Source of the DNA: Akebia trifoliata
Lineage: Eukaryota; Streptophyta; Magnoliopsida; Ranunculales; Lardizabalaceae
Direction of reading: 5' to 3'
Assembly (NCBI GenBank): GCA_017979445.1
Contig: CM030711.1
Coordinates: 39,982,757-40,046,756, forward strand
DNA: 64,000 nt
The notes under the pieces are model-generated. The model saw only the letters and a list, made by a program, of their open reading frames with translations, was not told the DNA's origin and did no database searches. This document shows positions 1 to 12,400 of this stretch, piece after piece; position 1 is the first letter of the stretch, and each line of letters begins with the position of its first letter. A program made the position numbers and the translations under genes.

Positions 1-478
1 CTTATTATTTTAGTAATGAACCTTGATTTTAGTTGTAATTATTTGGATAAAAATCAATATCATGAAAATGAAGTATTTTTCTTATCAATGCAATTTTTCA
101 TTTTTCTCACGTGAAAAAATATTAAAAAGACAAACGATGGATGTCGTTAAAAAAAGTCTATCAAAAATACGGATAATAACCGTCGTTTATAAGTTGTATG
201 TTAAGGTTTGAAATTGACAAAAAAAGCGACGGTCTTCACCCGTCGTTTATAAATTGCATGTTAAGTTTGAAATCGACACAAAAACGACGGTCTTCGTCCG
301 TCGTTTATTGCTACATGCAAAAATCGTCGTTTTTAACGACATTTTGTTCACAGATGATGTCCGTCGTTTTTGAAAAACAACTTCGTTTTTACAACTGCCC
401 TTGCAATGGTGAGAACTGTCGTTTTTCTTTAAAAACGACGGCTTTGGATCGTCGTTTTAGTTGAAATATGACGTAGTG
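1..478. mobile_element. CACTA (EnSpm) transposon terminus with subterminal repeats
   Basis: The segment ends at 478 in GACGTAGTG, which read on the minus strand is a CACTAC terminus. The stretch 190-465 is packed with short direct and inverted copies of a motif close to AAAACGACGG, including hairpin-like pairs such as ACGACGG...CCGTCGT around 282-304. Terminal CACTA plus dense subterminal repeats is the hallmark of EnSpm/CACTA elements. The rest of the element, with any transposase, lies left of the window. The insertion interrupts a LINE reading frame immediately to the right. Small ORFs here are not taken as genes. Confidence 0.75.
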
Positions 479-920
479 CATTACCAATGTACCGAGCATG
501 CATCCACTTGCTCCAAAGCGACTCATTTTTTACCATCCTACAAAAAAGCTTCATAAGACAAATTTTATTCCAATAATGGATTTTACGGATTCCCAGCCCC
601 CGTTCCTGACGAGGGCAGCACACCCTACCGCATTTGATCACATGAAATGAAGACCCACCCCAAAGAAAATGGCTAAACAAAGACTCGATTTTTTGGAAAA
701 CTTCTTCAGGAATTTCAAAACAAGAGGTCCAATAAATATGGAAGGATGACAATACCGATTTAATCAACTCAACTCTACTAGCATAAGAAAGAAGATTTCT
801 CTTCCAACCTTCAAGCCTTTTAAGAATTTTTTCAATCAACGGATGACACTTGGATATCAATAACCTAGATGGAAATAGAGGAAGCCCCAAATATCTAATA
901 GGCAAACAGCCTTCATGGAA
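479..920 (-). pseudogene. LINE (L1-type) ORF2 fragment, region after the reverse transcriptase
   Basis: Minus-strand translation reads about 145 residues typical of the end of plant L1 ORF2 just after the RT domain: it begins LPIRYLGLPL, then has LEGWKRNLLSYASRVELI, an FLWGG block and RQERGLGIRK. The reading continues slightly upstream of the first Met, so this is an internal fragment and not a gene start. At 478 the LINE frame runs directly into the CACTA terminus, so the last residues of the open frame belong to the transposon. The upstream side ends at a GA microsatellite (about 921-955). No endonuclease or RT core is present here. Confidence 0.85.
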
Positions 921-955
921 AGAGAGAGAGTGAGAGAGAGAGAGAGAGTGAGAGT
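921..955. repeat. (GA)n microsatellite
   Basis: A run of GAGAGA units with two GTGA interruptions lies between the LINE fragment and the MITE. It could be degraded element tail sequence or simple-repeat expansion. Confidence 0.8.
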
Positions 956-999
956 TGTTATATATAATGGAGGGGTAGTATTCAATGGCTAACTTTTTG

Positions 1000-1202
1000 G
1001 CAAAACATTTTTCAAAACATGAGTTAGAAGTTTTGGAATGGGCTGATTTTTGGTGAGGATGATCTCTACGGTGAGGAGATCATCATCACCAAAAATCAGC
1101 CCATTCCAAAACTTCTAACCCATGTTTACAAGTTGAAAAATCGTGGACCGTCCATTTTTTGTAAACTATTTTTGATGGGGTTAGAAGTTTTGTAATGGTT
1201 GA
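1000..1202. mobile_element. Hairpin MITE, partial member of the family at 15270
   Basis: A 40-bp arm starting at 1023 (GTTAGAAGTTTTGGAATGGG...) is followed after a short loop by its near-perfect reverse complement ending near 1122. The block to 1202 then shares long stretches with 15331-15520 (GATGATCTCTA, GGAGATCATC, TACAAGTTGAAAAAT, TTTGATGGGGTTAGAAGTTT). The outer TIRs seen in the second copy are missing, so this copy is truncated or diverged. It encodes nothing. Confidence 0.7.
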
Positions 1203-1204
1203 CA

Positions 1205-2634
1205 CCATTACAACCTAAGCCTTTGTCCAATCATCTCCCTCCAAATTTGGACAATGGACAATTTTGTGAATTCTAATAAATGCTTGACCATGTTCTTGAT
1301 AGGTGCATTACTCTCTGCCATGCTATTCAAGACCTTATTAAGCAAGGAAATGTCACCATACCTGCTCCTACCACGTCCAATGTTAAAACTAACCATTTGT
1401 CGACATTTCAAAATCAACCCCCTCCTACTCTGAACCTAATATTCATATTCAAACTCGAATTAGTTGATCCAATTTCTTTCATTTACTCAATTGGTCTTAA
1501 CAATGCATCATCCCCATGCTAGAATGAGCCCACCTACCATAAGACAGTGATAGAACTGAAAAATAGAGAGATTATTGAAACAACAGGTTATTCAACATGT
1601 GACATGCTCAAATCAGAATATAAAGAGATAGCAAAAGCAAGCAAGTTCAAGTCACCCATCAAAGATATCTGAAGTGGCATAGACCCTAGAATTGTGTCTC
1701 TCCATTTGGAATGATGTCCTCATTTTAAGTCTTCTTTTACCTTGCGTTAGTCTTTGAGTTTAGTTAGTCATTTCGACTATATTAAGTTTTTTTAATTCTA
1801 GGCTTCAGTCAAGTTTGTCAGTCTATGTTTTTTTATTCCAATAAATAATAAAAAATTATTATCATACGTGCAATAATTATGTGAACATAAAATTTGACAT
1901 GAGGAATTACTCAAGGCTCACTAATCAAGCTTGATAAATATTAGAATTAAAGAGTACACTCAAAAAATGCAAATGAGTACTACATTATTTTCAGGGGAAC
2001 GTGAGAAGACAATAAAGTTACTTGAGAAATTCAACAACGTTCCTACATGGCCTCATGATGATATATTGATAGATTGCACCAAAATAGATTAAGGCATAAA
2101 GTCGATGGTGAACTTCAAAATCAAATATTATCGGTCAAGAATGATGTAGTTAAAAGCATCGACAAAGGTGCTAAGATCCGTAAGAAGGGATTCTTCATGT
2201 TTTTCACTCGAGAGAGAAGAGTTCTCATTCGTAAAAGAATATGAGATTTTCTTTGAAGTTTGGAAAAGATTGAACGAGTCAATGTCAAATACAAAGAACT
2301 CAATTATACTCAATTTCGTAGAAGAAGATTGAAGATTACTCATTCTCAAAAGAAAATCTTACTCTACAAAGTAATTAAGACATCAAGTTCCTAAAAACTT
2401 AACCAAATCAAGCAGCATTTCACCAAAAGATGTCTTATTTGGTTAAACAATTTTTCTATCTTGCCAAAAAAAAAAGATAACCTTCATTAGCCCCTTGCAA
2501 TCTCTAAAAAATCAATAGCCTCTTTTTTCTAAACCACACCAACCAACCTTGGAAGGAAAATCTTTGTATGAATTACGTTTTAACCTGATCCTAAAAGAGA
2601 AAATAAATATTTGGGGTACATAGGCAACCTAAGA
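1205..2634 (+). pseudogene. Degenerate Tat-lineage Ty3/gypsy internal region with gag remnant
   Basis: At 1300-1400 the plus frame reads CITLCHAIQDLIKQG followed by NVTIPAP, resembling the end of Tat-type gag proteins after the zinc knuckle. Beyond 1530 the frame is lost, and 1531-2480 shows no recognisable protease, RT or integrase, so most of pol has been deleted. From about 2555 the sequence shows a motif common in Tat/Ogre 3' regions (GAATTACGTTTTAACCTGAT, then GGGGTACATAGGCAACC), which resumes at 5642 after the solo LTR. I infer one element running from here to 9445, with its 5' LTR outside the window. Confidence 0.6.
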
Positions 2635-5600
2635 TGTGGCGCCCCGCCAAACGTTAACACAAATCCCCATGTCAGATCTCGAGGTACTATGTGGCACCTC
2701 GAAATTTCGGCATGGTCTCCTCTGTTTATGTTAGCATTCCAAAGCGAATAACCTGCACCTGATAAACGACATACAATCATGCATATTTACACATAAAATA
2801 GAATACAAGCGGAAGCCTATATACGTCTAATAACGTACGAAATATCATAGTGTAGAAGGATAACCAGAATACAGGATTATACAATTATTCCTCACTCAAA
2901 CAAAAGTCCTACCACTCAAAACCAAAATCTATAATACTTTTGGACAAATCGACTCCATTAGGGGTTATAACCCCAATACTCAACAAGTAACGGACTCTAA
3001 CTGTCTATCTTACCCACCAGATGATTCTCACTCATTTTCTACATCTGCCTATCCAATCTTCGGATCTGAAACTAAAAAAATGGAAAAGGAAATTGTGAGT
3101 AACAATGGTTACCTAGTAAGGAAACAAACAATTTCTGCCAATAACGTCTTCTAGCATGAACGAATAAGCGTACTAAATCATTTTAACATATGCAAAGTTC
3201 TACAGAATAAACTACGATTAACTGGTACATATAGCCAGGGATGAACAACTAAACATTTAAAAACTAGCATTACATCAATCAACAGTACTCACTATAGCAT
3301 TTTCTTTATATACAAATTTAATTGACAAAATAGAAACATTAAACATGCATTTCATTTTATATATCAAAGTAAAACAACAGATACATAATACACTATAGTG
3401 GAGTAGTGGAGTATTGGAATTAGAGAGTTAGGATTCACGACTGGATCACACCCCGTCGGGACATGATGTTACAATTATTCTCTGACTTTTAGTTCTTGAT
3501 TTTGTAGTCGGTCGCTACACTTACCACCCTTGGTTGACCATTTATCTGGCTCAAGTTGGCCGTTTAACGTGACCGTAAACAATGGATCTCTTTTCGATGT
3601 GTCAGAACATTCAACTACTATATATTGCTGGTGATCACTGACTAATCATCTTCGTCTATGCCTATCAGGCGTGCATGTGATTCCCAAATATACAAACCAT
3701 TGTATACGACCACCTTTACAGTACAAGTTCACTGGTAAAGATAGAGAGGAATAAACCCGGATTCCAGTTGTGAGTCAATTCTCATACGCGTCCCATACCA
3801 CATATGAGTTTGGTGGTCCCCACCGTACATCCCAGGATAGTATACTACTCCAGATGATATGACGCACTATCCCTTCAGGCATTCACAGACTCTTTAACAG
3901 CTCACAAAATAGCTACATATATATATTATTTTCATTTGAAAATAAAAGAGAAATTAATAATACAAGGTTGAGAATGGATATCCGGTTTTCTACCATGTAA
4001 TTGTAACCAACTGGCCTAAAATAAATAACGAAACTGAAACGTAAACAGCACCTCGCACTAACAGAAAGTAAATAAACATGCAACCAGTAATATTATCTCT
4101 GGATACTCGTTCACCAACCTACATACAACACAACAATGTAAAATGCAAACATCACCCCTCGGGTGTGATTCTGACATTTTACCATTTTCATACCATTTTT
4201 CCCTTTTTTCAGATTTTACAATTTTCAATCTCTCAAACAAAATATCAACTTTCTGATATTTATCAACTCAATATGAGTTCATTGAATATTAAATCATTTT
4301 TTTCAATTATGAAATTCATTTTTATCAAAAACATTGAAAAAGTACAAAACTTATATTAAAATGGGGTCCGAGCAGTACACAAGACCCAACTGATGAAAAT
4401 AATCCAGTGAGATATCCTACCTACGTATATTTTGTTATAAAATACAGTTAAACATATCAAATATGCAAGTTCTGGAGTGAATTTGAAATAATTAATTGAA
4501 TTCTATATTTTTAAAAACTCACCACAAATTTTTTAATAAAATCCTAAATAAAATTTTTATAATCTACGATTACTAATAAAAATAGAGAGTTCCTTACAAT
4601 CACTAGGCGACGGAATTGAAGCACGTGCGTAGAAATCGAGGCAATTGACACAAAAATGGAGACAACTCATATTTCTAGGTGGCTGATTTTTGAAATCGGC
4701 CTGGTGGTTTCAAAGATCTCGATGTAGTCATCATTTCTCCCTTCTACAACGGAAGACGATTTGACCTTGAAACGGATGAAATTCGATGTCGAAGTTACGA
4801 AACTCACGTATATATATACGGCTGTTTTTTTATGATACGAGGCGAAAAAGAAAAGAAAACAGAAAGAATTTGGGTGGATTTTGTAAAGAACACGGTTGCG
4901 GACATTTTTCTCTTTTGCGTCGGTCGACGATGGCGAGCCGTTTGCGACAAATCTGAGGTTGAAAATCAAAGAAAAAAATAATTTTTTTTTAAATGGGTTG
5001 GCTGTTGGACGGGTTGGAGAAGACGAAGTATATAAAAAAATTTAAAATTTTTATTTATTTAAAATTTGGGACGAAATCGGTATTTTGAAAATTATTTTGA
5101 TCAACGATAACTTGATCGTCCGGACTTCAAACGTGACGAATGAATACTCTATTTCGCCTAATTTTTTATTCTGGATCTAATGGTGTAGTTAATTTCTACA
5201 AATTTTATCTCTAACAAAAATTTATATTTTTGGCTTGAGGTGACCCCTAAAATTGACGTCATTTTAGTTTTTGACGATAATTCGACTTCTTGATCTCCAA
5301 AAATGACAAATAAATAGTCCATGTTCAATAAATTTTCGTTATGAATCAAATGGTGTAATCGAATGTTAATAATTCTTGCTCTAACAAAAAATTACTATTT
5401 TAGCCTGGTCCGACTCGGTAATCGAGGATTTTGTAATTTTTCTATTCGGACTCGCATTTGAGCGTGCTTACAGGCAAATATGTTTTTCAATCATTTTGCA
5501 TCCAATGATGAGGTCAGATTCCATTAAAATTGATCAGAAACATCCTAAAGTTTTACCCCCTAAGTCCCACTTTCAAGATTTTTTCAAAATTCTAATATTT

Positions 5601-5641
5601 ATTTTTTCTCGAGATACGAATTAAGAACTCGGGATTTTACA
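2635..5641. mobile_element. Solo LTR, 3.0 kb, Ty3/gypsy (Tekay/Del-like)
   Basis: The block begins TGTGGCGCCCCGCC and ends GGGATTTTACA, so it has TG...CA termini. It is flanked by a perfect 5-bp target duplication TAAGA (2630-2634 and 5642-5646). It contains no coding capacity, PBS or PPT, which fits a solo LTR left by recombination between the two LTRs of a full element. Length and GC-containing start resemble the long LTRs of Tekay/Del chromoviruses; the family name is inference. It sits inside the Tat 3' region, whose sequence is continuous across the insertion. The ORFs at 2580-2780, 4058-4359 and 4667-4969 fall inside it and are not genes. Confidence 0.85.
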
Positions 5642-6026
5642 TAAGAAATTACTTCAGGTTCGGTCACATACAAAAAAATGTATTCTCTTAATAAAAGTAT
5701 CATCCAAAAGAAAAATCCCCTATTAAAATGTTCAAAATAAAAAAAAATGCCAAACTAGGGGTATTAAAAAAAATCAAAAGAATTTACAAAAAAAGAAAAG
5801 AGTGCCGAACTAGGGGCATTAAGAAAAAAATAATCAAAAGAATTGACAGAAAATAAAGAATATCAGACTCGGGGCATTTTGGGAATTCAAGCCTTATACA
5901 TTTTCTTTCTAAACCATGTACTAAGCCCACCTATTAAGTCTTCTTGAATGCTAATTGACCCGGTTAAGGTGCAAAGAAACAAGAAATTATCGAGTTGAGT
6001 ATTCAATATCATCAAGAAAAAAGAGA

Positions 6027-6204
6027 AACCCGTTAAGTTGAAAATTCGAAAAGACGACTTAAGCAAAAGTTAGGGCATAACAATAAAAAAAAATGCCTAC
6101 TAGGTTGAAAACCTGAAAAAGCGACCTAGACAAAAAATCAAGGCATCCTTAGAAAAGAAAAGCAAAACCCGCTAGATTGAAAACCTGAAAAGGCAATCTA
6201 TGCA
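6027..6204 (+). repeat. Three tandem hairpin units with compensatory changes
   Basis: Three imperfect repeats at 67-72 bp spacing each carry a 5' arm, a loop rich in GAAA, and a matching 3' arm. The arms are TTAAGTTG/CGACTTAA (6033-6040 and 6055-6062), CTAGGTTG/CGACCTAG (6100-6107 and 6122-6129) and CTAGATTG/CAATCTAT (6172-6179 and 6194-6201). The middle of the stem changes on both sides (AAG/CTT, AGG/CCT, AGA/TCT) so pairing is kept. Copies 2 and 3 also contain CCTGAAAA in the loop. Confidence 0.7.
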
Positions 6205-6889
6205 AAAATTAGAACACAAAAAAAGAAAAGGAAAATTCTCATTGAGAAGAAAAATTCAAAATGAAGTTTATAAGGAAATACACAAAATTATTTAAGTTAC
6301 AACATTTGTTTTTCAGCCAAAAGCTCACATCTGACGAAAACAGTGTTGAAATCGATGAAACTCGAAGTCATCTTGAGCATGTCAGATCTTTAAGGGTATG
6401 TTTACTTGTCCAAGTGTTCACTAAAGGAAAATATACAGTCATTGACCATTTTGAAAATAAAGATCTTCTATTCCAATAATTATCAAGAGTTTAATTCCAG
6501 CTCAAGCATTTCTTAAAAGAAATTTTTAAAAAAATGATCAAATTCCTTATTGCACATATAATAATATTAAGAGTCTTGAAAATTTAAAGGAATGTCGATT
6601 CTTTTATCTGTCATTTATCAGAGTCCATAGTTTCTCGTACATACTTTTCAAAAGTAATTCATTCCATCAATTTCGTAGTCAAATTCCAGTTAGAAGCCAA
6701 CCTTAAAATTAAGGGTATTTTTTAAAGTTGTTGTGATTTCAAATTTCGTTCTTAATCACATGATAAAAAGAAAAAATTTACTCAAAAGTCTAGAGGTCCA
6801 GCGAAGCCCAATGATAATTATGAATCCAGATGCATATAAGTCAATAACGGTCCAATCTCTCAATCTTTGAGCTCTATAATACCAAGTCT

Positions 6890-7415
6890 TTAAGTAACAC
6901 AAGCCCGAGAAGCATTGCTCTGGTAAGTTCGAGTTTGAGAAATGAGACTTAAACATTTTGACTCATAACATATGAGTTCAGGTAGGATTTTAATAAGTTC
7001 CTACAAACCTTAACCCGAAAAACGTGACTCCAGTAAGTTCAAGTCTGACAAACGAGACTCCAACTTGAATATGACTTTTTAAGTTCCTACAAACCTTAAC
7101 TCGAGAAGCGTTGTTCCAATGCGTTCGAGTCCAAGAAATGAAACTCCAACTTAAATAGGATTTTTTAAGTTCCTACAAACCTTAGCCCGAGAAACGTGGC
7201 TCCAATGAGTTCAAGTCCGAGAAACGAGACTCCAACTTGAATAAGATTTTTTAAGTTCCTACAATCCAAGTCCGATAAACGTGACTCCAATAAGTTCGAG
7301 TCCGAGAAACGAGACTCCAACTTAAATAGGATTTTTTAAGTTCATGCAAACCTTAACTCGATAAGCGTGGCTCCAATAAGCTCGAGTTCGATAAACGGGA
7401 CTCAAACTTTTTTTT
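6890..7415 (+). repeat. Tandem array of about six 86-bp units
   Basis: Units begin near AAGTTCCTACAAACCTT at 6995, 7081, 7167, 7253 and 7338, spaced 85-86 bp, with a degenerate first unit starting near 6890. Each unit contains GTGACTCCAATAAGTTC and AACGAGACTCCAACTT. The array lies in the 3' region of the Tat element. Tandem arrays are common in that position in Tat/Ogre retrotransposons. There are no spacers of the kind seen in CRISPR, and no coding potential. Confidence 0.9.
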
Positions 7416-7911
7416 GAACTCTAAAAAAGAATTTCAAATAGGATTTAAAGCTCCTTCATCACTTGATGCCGATAATGCTATGACTCCAATTATCTCATTG
7501 TTACATAATTATTTTCATTGCATAAGTGCGCTTCAATTGGAATCATTATTGTCAGTGAGAGAATATCTCTAGGACCTAACACTTTTTTTAATCAATGAGA
7601 GTTTATTCTCAATGATCCGATAAAATACTCCTTAAGTATCACACCATTGCACACACGTGCACTTTTGCGTTAATCAAAGAGAATTTTCTGAAATTCAAGG
7701 ATCTGACATCGTCAATGACAGTTCAGGCTCAAGGACCTAACAAACTTTTAGTTCGGGAAGAGTTTTACCATCAAAGATCCGAACACCTCGACGAATTGTT
7801 AAATCAAGTTGCAAAATAAACTATCACTAGCTTTGGCATTCGGATATCGTACTATCTACCAAAGTAGATTTGCTATCTAGTTTGTTTCAACCCTCTATCA
7901 AAGAGAGGCAT

Positions 7912-9445
7912 CTGTAGACATCCCATTTTGGCACTCACTTGATTAATCAACTCGTTAACCCGATTGTGATAGTTCACAATGATGAATGAATATTCCAATG
8001 TTTTTTGTTGTTACTTGATATGTTTCAGAAATTCGAATGAGCTATCTCAAGTAATCAAAACTTTAGAAAATCACGTTACGCTAGGAAAATATGACTCAAA
8101 ACATAGAAATCATCTTTAAAACAAAAATAAACTTTACAAGAAAAATCACTAAAAAATGATCAAATTATCAAAATACCCCTAACAACAAAACATCTCTATA
8201 GCATACATTATGCTTAGGAAAACCCTTTCAAACACATAAAGCAACAAATTAAAATCAAATAAATAATTAATTTTTTTAAAATTTGACAAAATTACGAAAA
8301 AACCCTTATAGGGTCCACGATCATTTCACGCTGAAAAATCCATAAATGACACAAACTAATACTCCCATTGAATTCCTTATGAAAAATTGATTTTAAAAGA
8401 TCCCAAAACATCGAAAATCAACCTTTCAACTCAAAAGCCCTCTTTGAGGGCAAAATAGTAATTTTCCCAATCTTAAAAATCAAAAATCTTAAACAAATAA
8501 TTAAAATATTAATGAACGTAAAATGAAATCTTAATAAATTAAATTTAAAATTTTGAACATATAAAATCAATTAATTAAGCCTACGGGCTAAATTTTAAGT
8601 GGTGGTCCACTTAGTTAAGTGGGACCCACATAATATTTATTAAAAAATCCCTCTATCGGAGGGTCCCAAAGATTTAAAAATATAATTAAGGGGTTCTCCA
8701 AAAACTTAAAAATCTTTATTATACGTAAAAATTAAAACCCTAATTCAAAACCTTAATTAAATCCTAATTAAACAACTTAATCTTATCTTGACAAAAATCT
8801 AGTCAAACTGAAAAACTCCAAAAAAAACTTTATAAAAAAGAGTCTCCACAACCTAAACTCGCAGGTCAAGAAAAATCCTAGGAAAGAGAAGTCAAAAACT
8901 CTCCCCAACCTTCCCAAAACTTAAAATCTGAAGTCCAAAATCCTTACCTAACACCCAAATCCCATTTTTTACTCAAAAAATAGTTAGAAATCCTTTAAAA
9001 AAAAAACCTAGAAACCCTCAAAACACCCAAAAAATAAAAAATATTCAGATCTAGGAGGAAAACACCTCATATCGGAGATCGGAAACGGATCTAGTAACAG
9101 AGACAAAAGTAGGAAGACTCACACGAGAAACGCTTTCCTCCAGTTTTGAGGGAATCGACCGTCGCAATCATCCAGGTAAAAAAAATGTATTATTTTAATT
9201 TTAATTTTTAGGTCAATTTTTGCAATGTAAAAATCTTTGGAAAAAGTAGAGACAGGCGTTTGTCGAGCGGGATTGGTGCCTAATACCTTGCAATCCCGTA
9301 ACGTGATCCTCGGACCCGTTCTTTTTGTAAATCAATACTTCTTTATCTATTTTGAGTCATGTTTCGGTTCCTAAACTGTAAAACTAGGTAACGACTTTCA
9401 AAATACAAAAAAACGGATCCGTACTAGCGATCAAAGGCGATTTCA
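7912..9445 (+). mobile_element. 3' LTR of Tat-lineage retrotransposon
   Basis: Begins TGTAGACATCCCATTTTG directly after a purine tract and ends GGCGATTTCA, giving TG...CA ends and 1534 bp. Its start and internal motifs (ACGTTACGCTAGGAAAATATGA) resemble the LTR beginning at 21241 (TGTAGACTCTCATTTT; CTACGTTAAGAAAATATGA), so the two belong to one broad family. The base after the LTR begins sequence homologous to 20822 onward (GATGACAAAA), which means the element inserted at that point of duplicated block A. The partner 5' LTR and the other side of the target duplication are not in the window. Confidence 0.8.
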
Positions 9446-12400
9446 GATGACAAAAGGTAAAAAAAAAATACTAAACTTGTATACTTATATATCTTTGTTG
9501 ATCGATTTACCCATAAGATTACTTTACATGAATTGTAATGTAGGCGCATTATAAACTAAATTGTAAATTTTTCATGGATATAATATTCTCCTAATCAAGT
9601 ATATGAAACGTAATAATAGTCTAGTCTAGTCTTGTGATAGTGGGTATCGATCTACCAAACACTTTTTCTTCCTATCAATTCTTACTTCTCACACACAAAG
9701 TGAATTTATCTTTGATTGTTTAATGATCTTACACTCTGCAGTCTTACTATGCACTTTTACATATGCTCCTTTAATATTTGTATTGGGCATTTTTAAATAA
9801 TGACTTTTATATTTGTGTTGTTAGCTTAATTATAGTTAGTAATTCTCTGAATAATTCGTGAATTATACCCAAATTTTATTAATGATACAAGAAACCATTA
9901 AAACTTTCATCCAATTTGACTCATTGTAAAAAAAGATATGACTTTTTTTTTTAATCTTTTTTTAATTATTTATGATTTTTTTCACGAATTAAAAAAAAAT
10001 ACTTTCTACAAAAAGTGGTGAGAAAACAAATTAACTTTTATTTTTATATAAAATAATTATATCCCAATTTCGCATGATAATATTTTCATTATTTTCTTTT
10101 TCAACTTAAAGGTTTTACCATTAAACAATCACATATCATTGTTTATTATCAAATCTCAAAATCATCGACTACCAAATTCGTTTTTCACTTATTTTATATT
10201 ATCTTCACTCATTTTTTATCTCTTCTCTCTTGATCTCCCAATTTTTATTAAACAAGAGTATTGGTAACATAATTAAGTAAGGGAGTATGTGCTTTGTCTT
10301 ACAAAGATTTATGTTAACTGTAATATTAATCATACAAAAATTATTATGTTCTTCGTTTTAAATTTGTTCTATGTTATTCTAAAAAAAGAATTAAAATATT
10401 TAATAAATATGTGTAGAAGAATTCAAGTGTTCATGATTTGATTTAAGAATTAAATGTTTGATAAATATAGTATCAAATATTCTTAATTTCCAAAAAGATA
10501 AATTCTATATTTGATAGTAATTTAGTAAAATGAAATATAAAAATAATATCTTAAAAAGATTGCGAAGTTCTTTAAATATGTAGATATGAGTATTATGAAA
10601 AAAATTAATATATATACCACAAATTTTTGAAAGTTTTTTATAGTGTTGAAGTTGAATAGAATCTGAATCATTCTCGTATTGCACATTTTTTCGTTTTCCG
10701 ATGTTTTGATCGAATATTTAAAAGAATTGCTAAAAATATTTAGAGTCGTACTCCAATTAATTGCGTAATGATTTGTTACCGTACATTGAATTGCTAACTA
10801 TGTTCTTCGTTTTCCGATGTTTTACCTTCCATCGTTATCTTAATTTCAGACTCACACAGTAGGGACATTTCAGTAATATTAACTTAATCCTCAAGATCTT
10901 GTAAATCTTGCAAACTGGACAAACTTTAATCAGTAAAAAACACTAGATTTTACTTTTCCTGCCCAATTTAATCAGTAAAAAACTAAATCTTGCTACCAAA
11001 GTTTGGTTAAAGCAGAAACTCTCTCTCTCTCTCTCTCTCTCTTTGCTTTTACTTCGTCTAAGGGCCTTCGTGTTCCAAATGTGTGGTTAGGCTTAAACAA
11101 GGAAAAAAGGCTTCTTTGGGGTGTTTTTTGTTAGGGTTTCAAGATGTCTGCTAGTAGAAGAGGTACTGATCCGCCGCCGCAGAGGCGGATCATGAAGACT
11201 CAAACTGCTGGAAATATTGGAGAGTCTTCGATCTTCGATAGTGAGGTTGTACCATCGTCGCTTGTTGATATTGCTCCGATCCTTCGTGTTGCCAATGAAG
11301 TCCAATCCAGCAACCCTAGAGTTGCTTTTCTCTGTAAGTTATTCTCACTGGTTCGCTTTAAGTTGGTATGGCAATATAATTTCTCTAAATTATAATTTCA
11401 TGTTTGGAATTAAGAGTGTAAATTATACAAAACCCACGGACCAAATTGAATATTTGTCAAATTGGTCCAACCATAGTCAGACCCTCGAAGCAATTCGGTT
11501 GGACCGATGTAAATTTATTAAAATCTCAAAAATAGGAAAATTTCCTTTATTTATATTCATAGAAGTGTGAGAGCAATGCTTTTAGAAAATGATAAATTAG
11601 GCATTAAAGCGTAGTTATAAGCCATAAAAAGAATAAATAGCCATAAGAAGTGTGGAAATGAAAATAAATAACATTCCACATTTCCACTACTAGTAAATGC
11701 AATTTGGGCGTTCCCGAGTGGAAAACAATAGTATATATGGAAATGAGAATGCTAATTTCACACTAACTACATATTTCTTTATGTGTAAAGGACTTGCATA
11801 ATAAACAGATTATTAAGTATTATATTCGTGCATTATTATACTTTTATTGTATGAATGAACACTAATATATTCAACTAATTATAACATGAATGATTATATT
11901 TGCATGCTTATATGAATGTATTAATATGCTTAGAACTTTTCAAAATAAGATGATATAGATACCTAACTAATTCTAACACACTTGACTCTTATACTAATAA
12001 TTGAATATTATGTGTACTAATTTTACTCCATTGTATAAATAATTTATAAGTTTTGTTATTTTTACAAAATTTATCAATATTTTTTTAGGAAATAATATAT
12101 CAGCCGAAGTTTATCCCTGATCAAAATATTTCCACTGAAATCTTGCCAATTTATACATAAAATTTGATTGTTTTGGTCATAATTCATTTTCATGAAACAT
12201 TTCGCAAAACGGATAATGGTTTTGACCAAAATATATATAAAAGGTATTTGTTGGTTAAATTTTGTGTTGGGCCTTGTGGAAATAGAAATATTTTGGTATA
12301 TATATTGGACTATGTCGAAGTTTAATACTATGCTATTAACTAACATGTGGGCATGTAAACATAAAAATAAAAATAAAAATTGAGAGTTAATATTAAACAA

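Larger units (their letters stand above)
5642..7911 (+). mobile_element. Tat-lineage retrotransposon 3' untranslated region
   Basis: The sequence contains motifs common between the pol end and 3' LTR of Tat/Ogre elements: GGTTCGGTCACA, three copies of an ACTAGGGG(C/T)ATT block (5745-5880), CTAAGCCCACCTATTAAG (about 5922), three hairpin repeats (6031-6203) and an 86-bp tandem array (6890-7415). It finishes in a purine-rich tract AAAGAGAGGCAT just before the LTR. No long ORF is present; short ORFs at 6261-6479 and 6756-6956 have no recognisable domain. Its left edge was split by the solo LTR. Confidence 0.75.

Noticed and set aside
4058..4359. Overlapping ORFs on both strands
   Set aside because: Lie inside the solo LTR; no domain and AT-driven openness.
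6890..7415. Repeat array considered as CRISPR-like
   Set aside because: Contiguous 86-bp units without unique spacers, inside a retrotransposon in a plant genome.
11217..11570. 117-codon ORF overlapping exon 1 of copy A, and its counterpart at 45303-45572
   Set aside because: Alternative-frame shadows of callose synthase exon 1 running into intron sequence; no domain.
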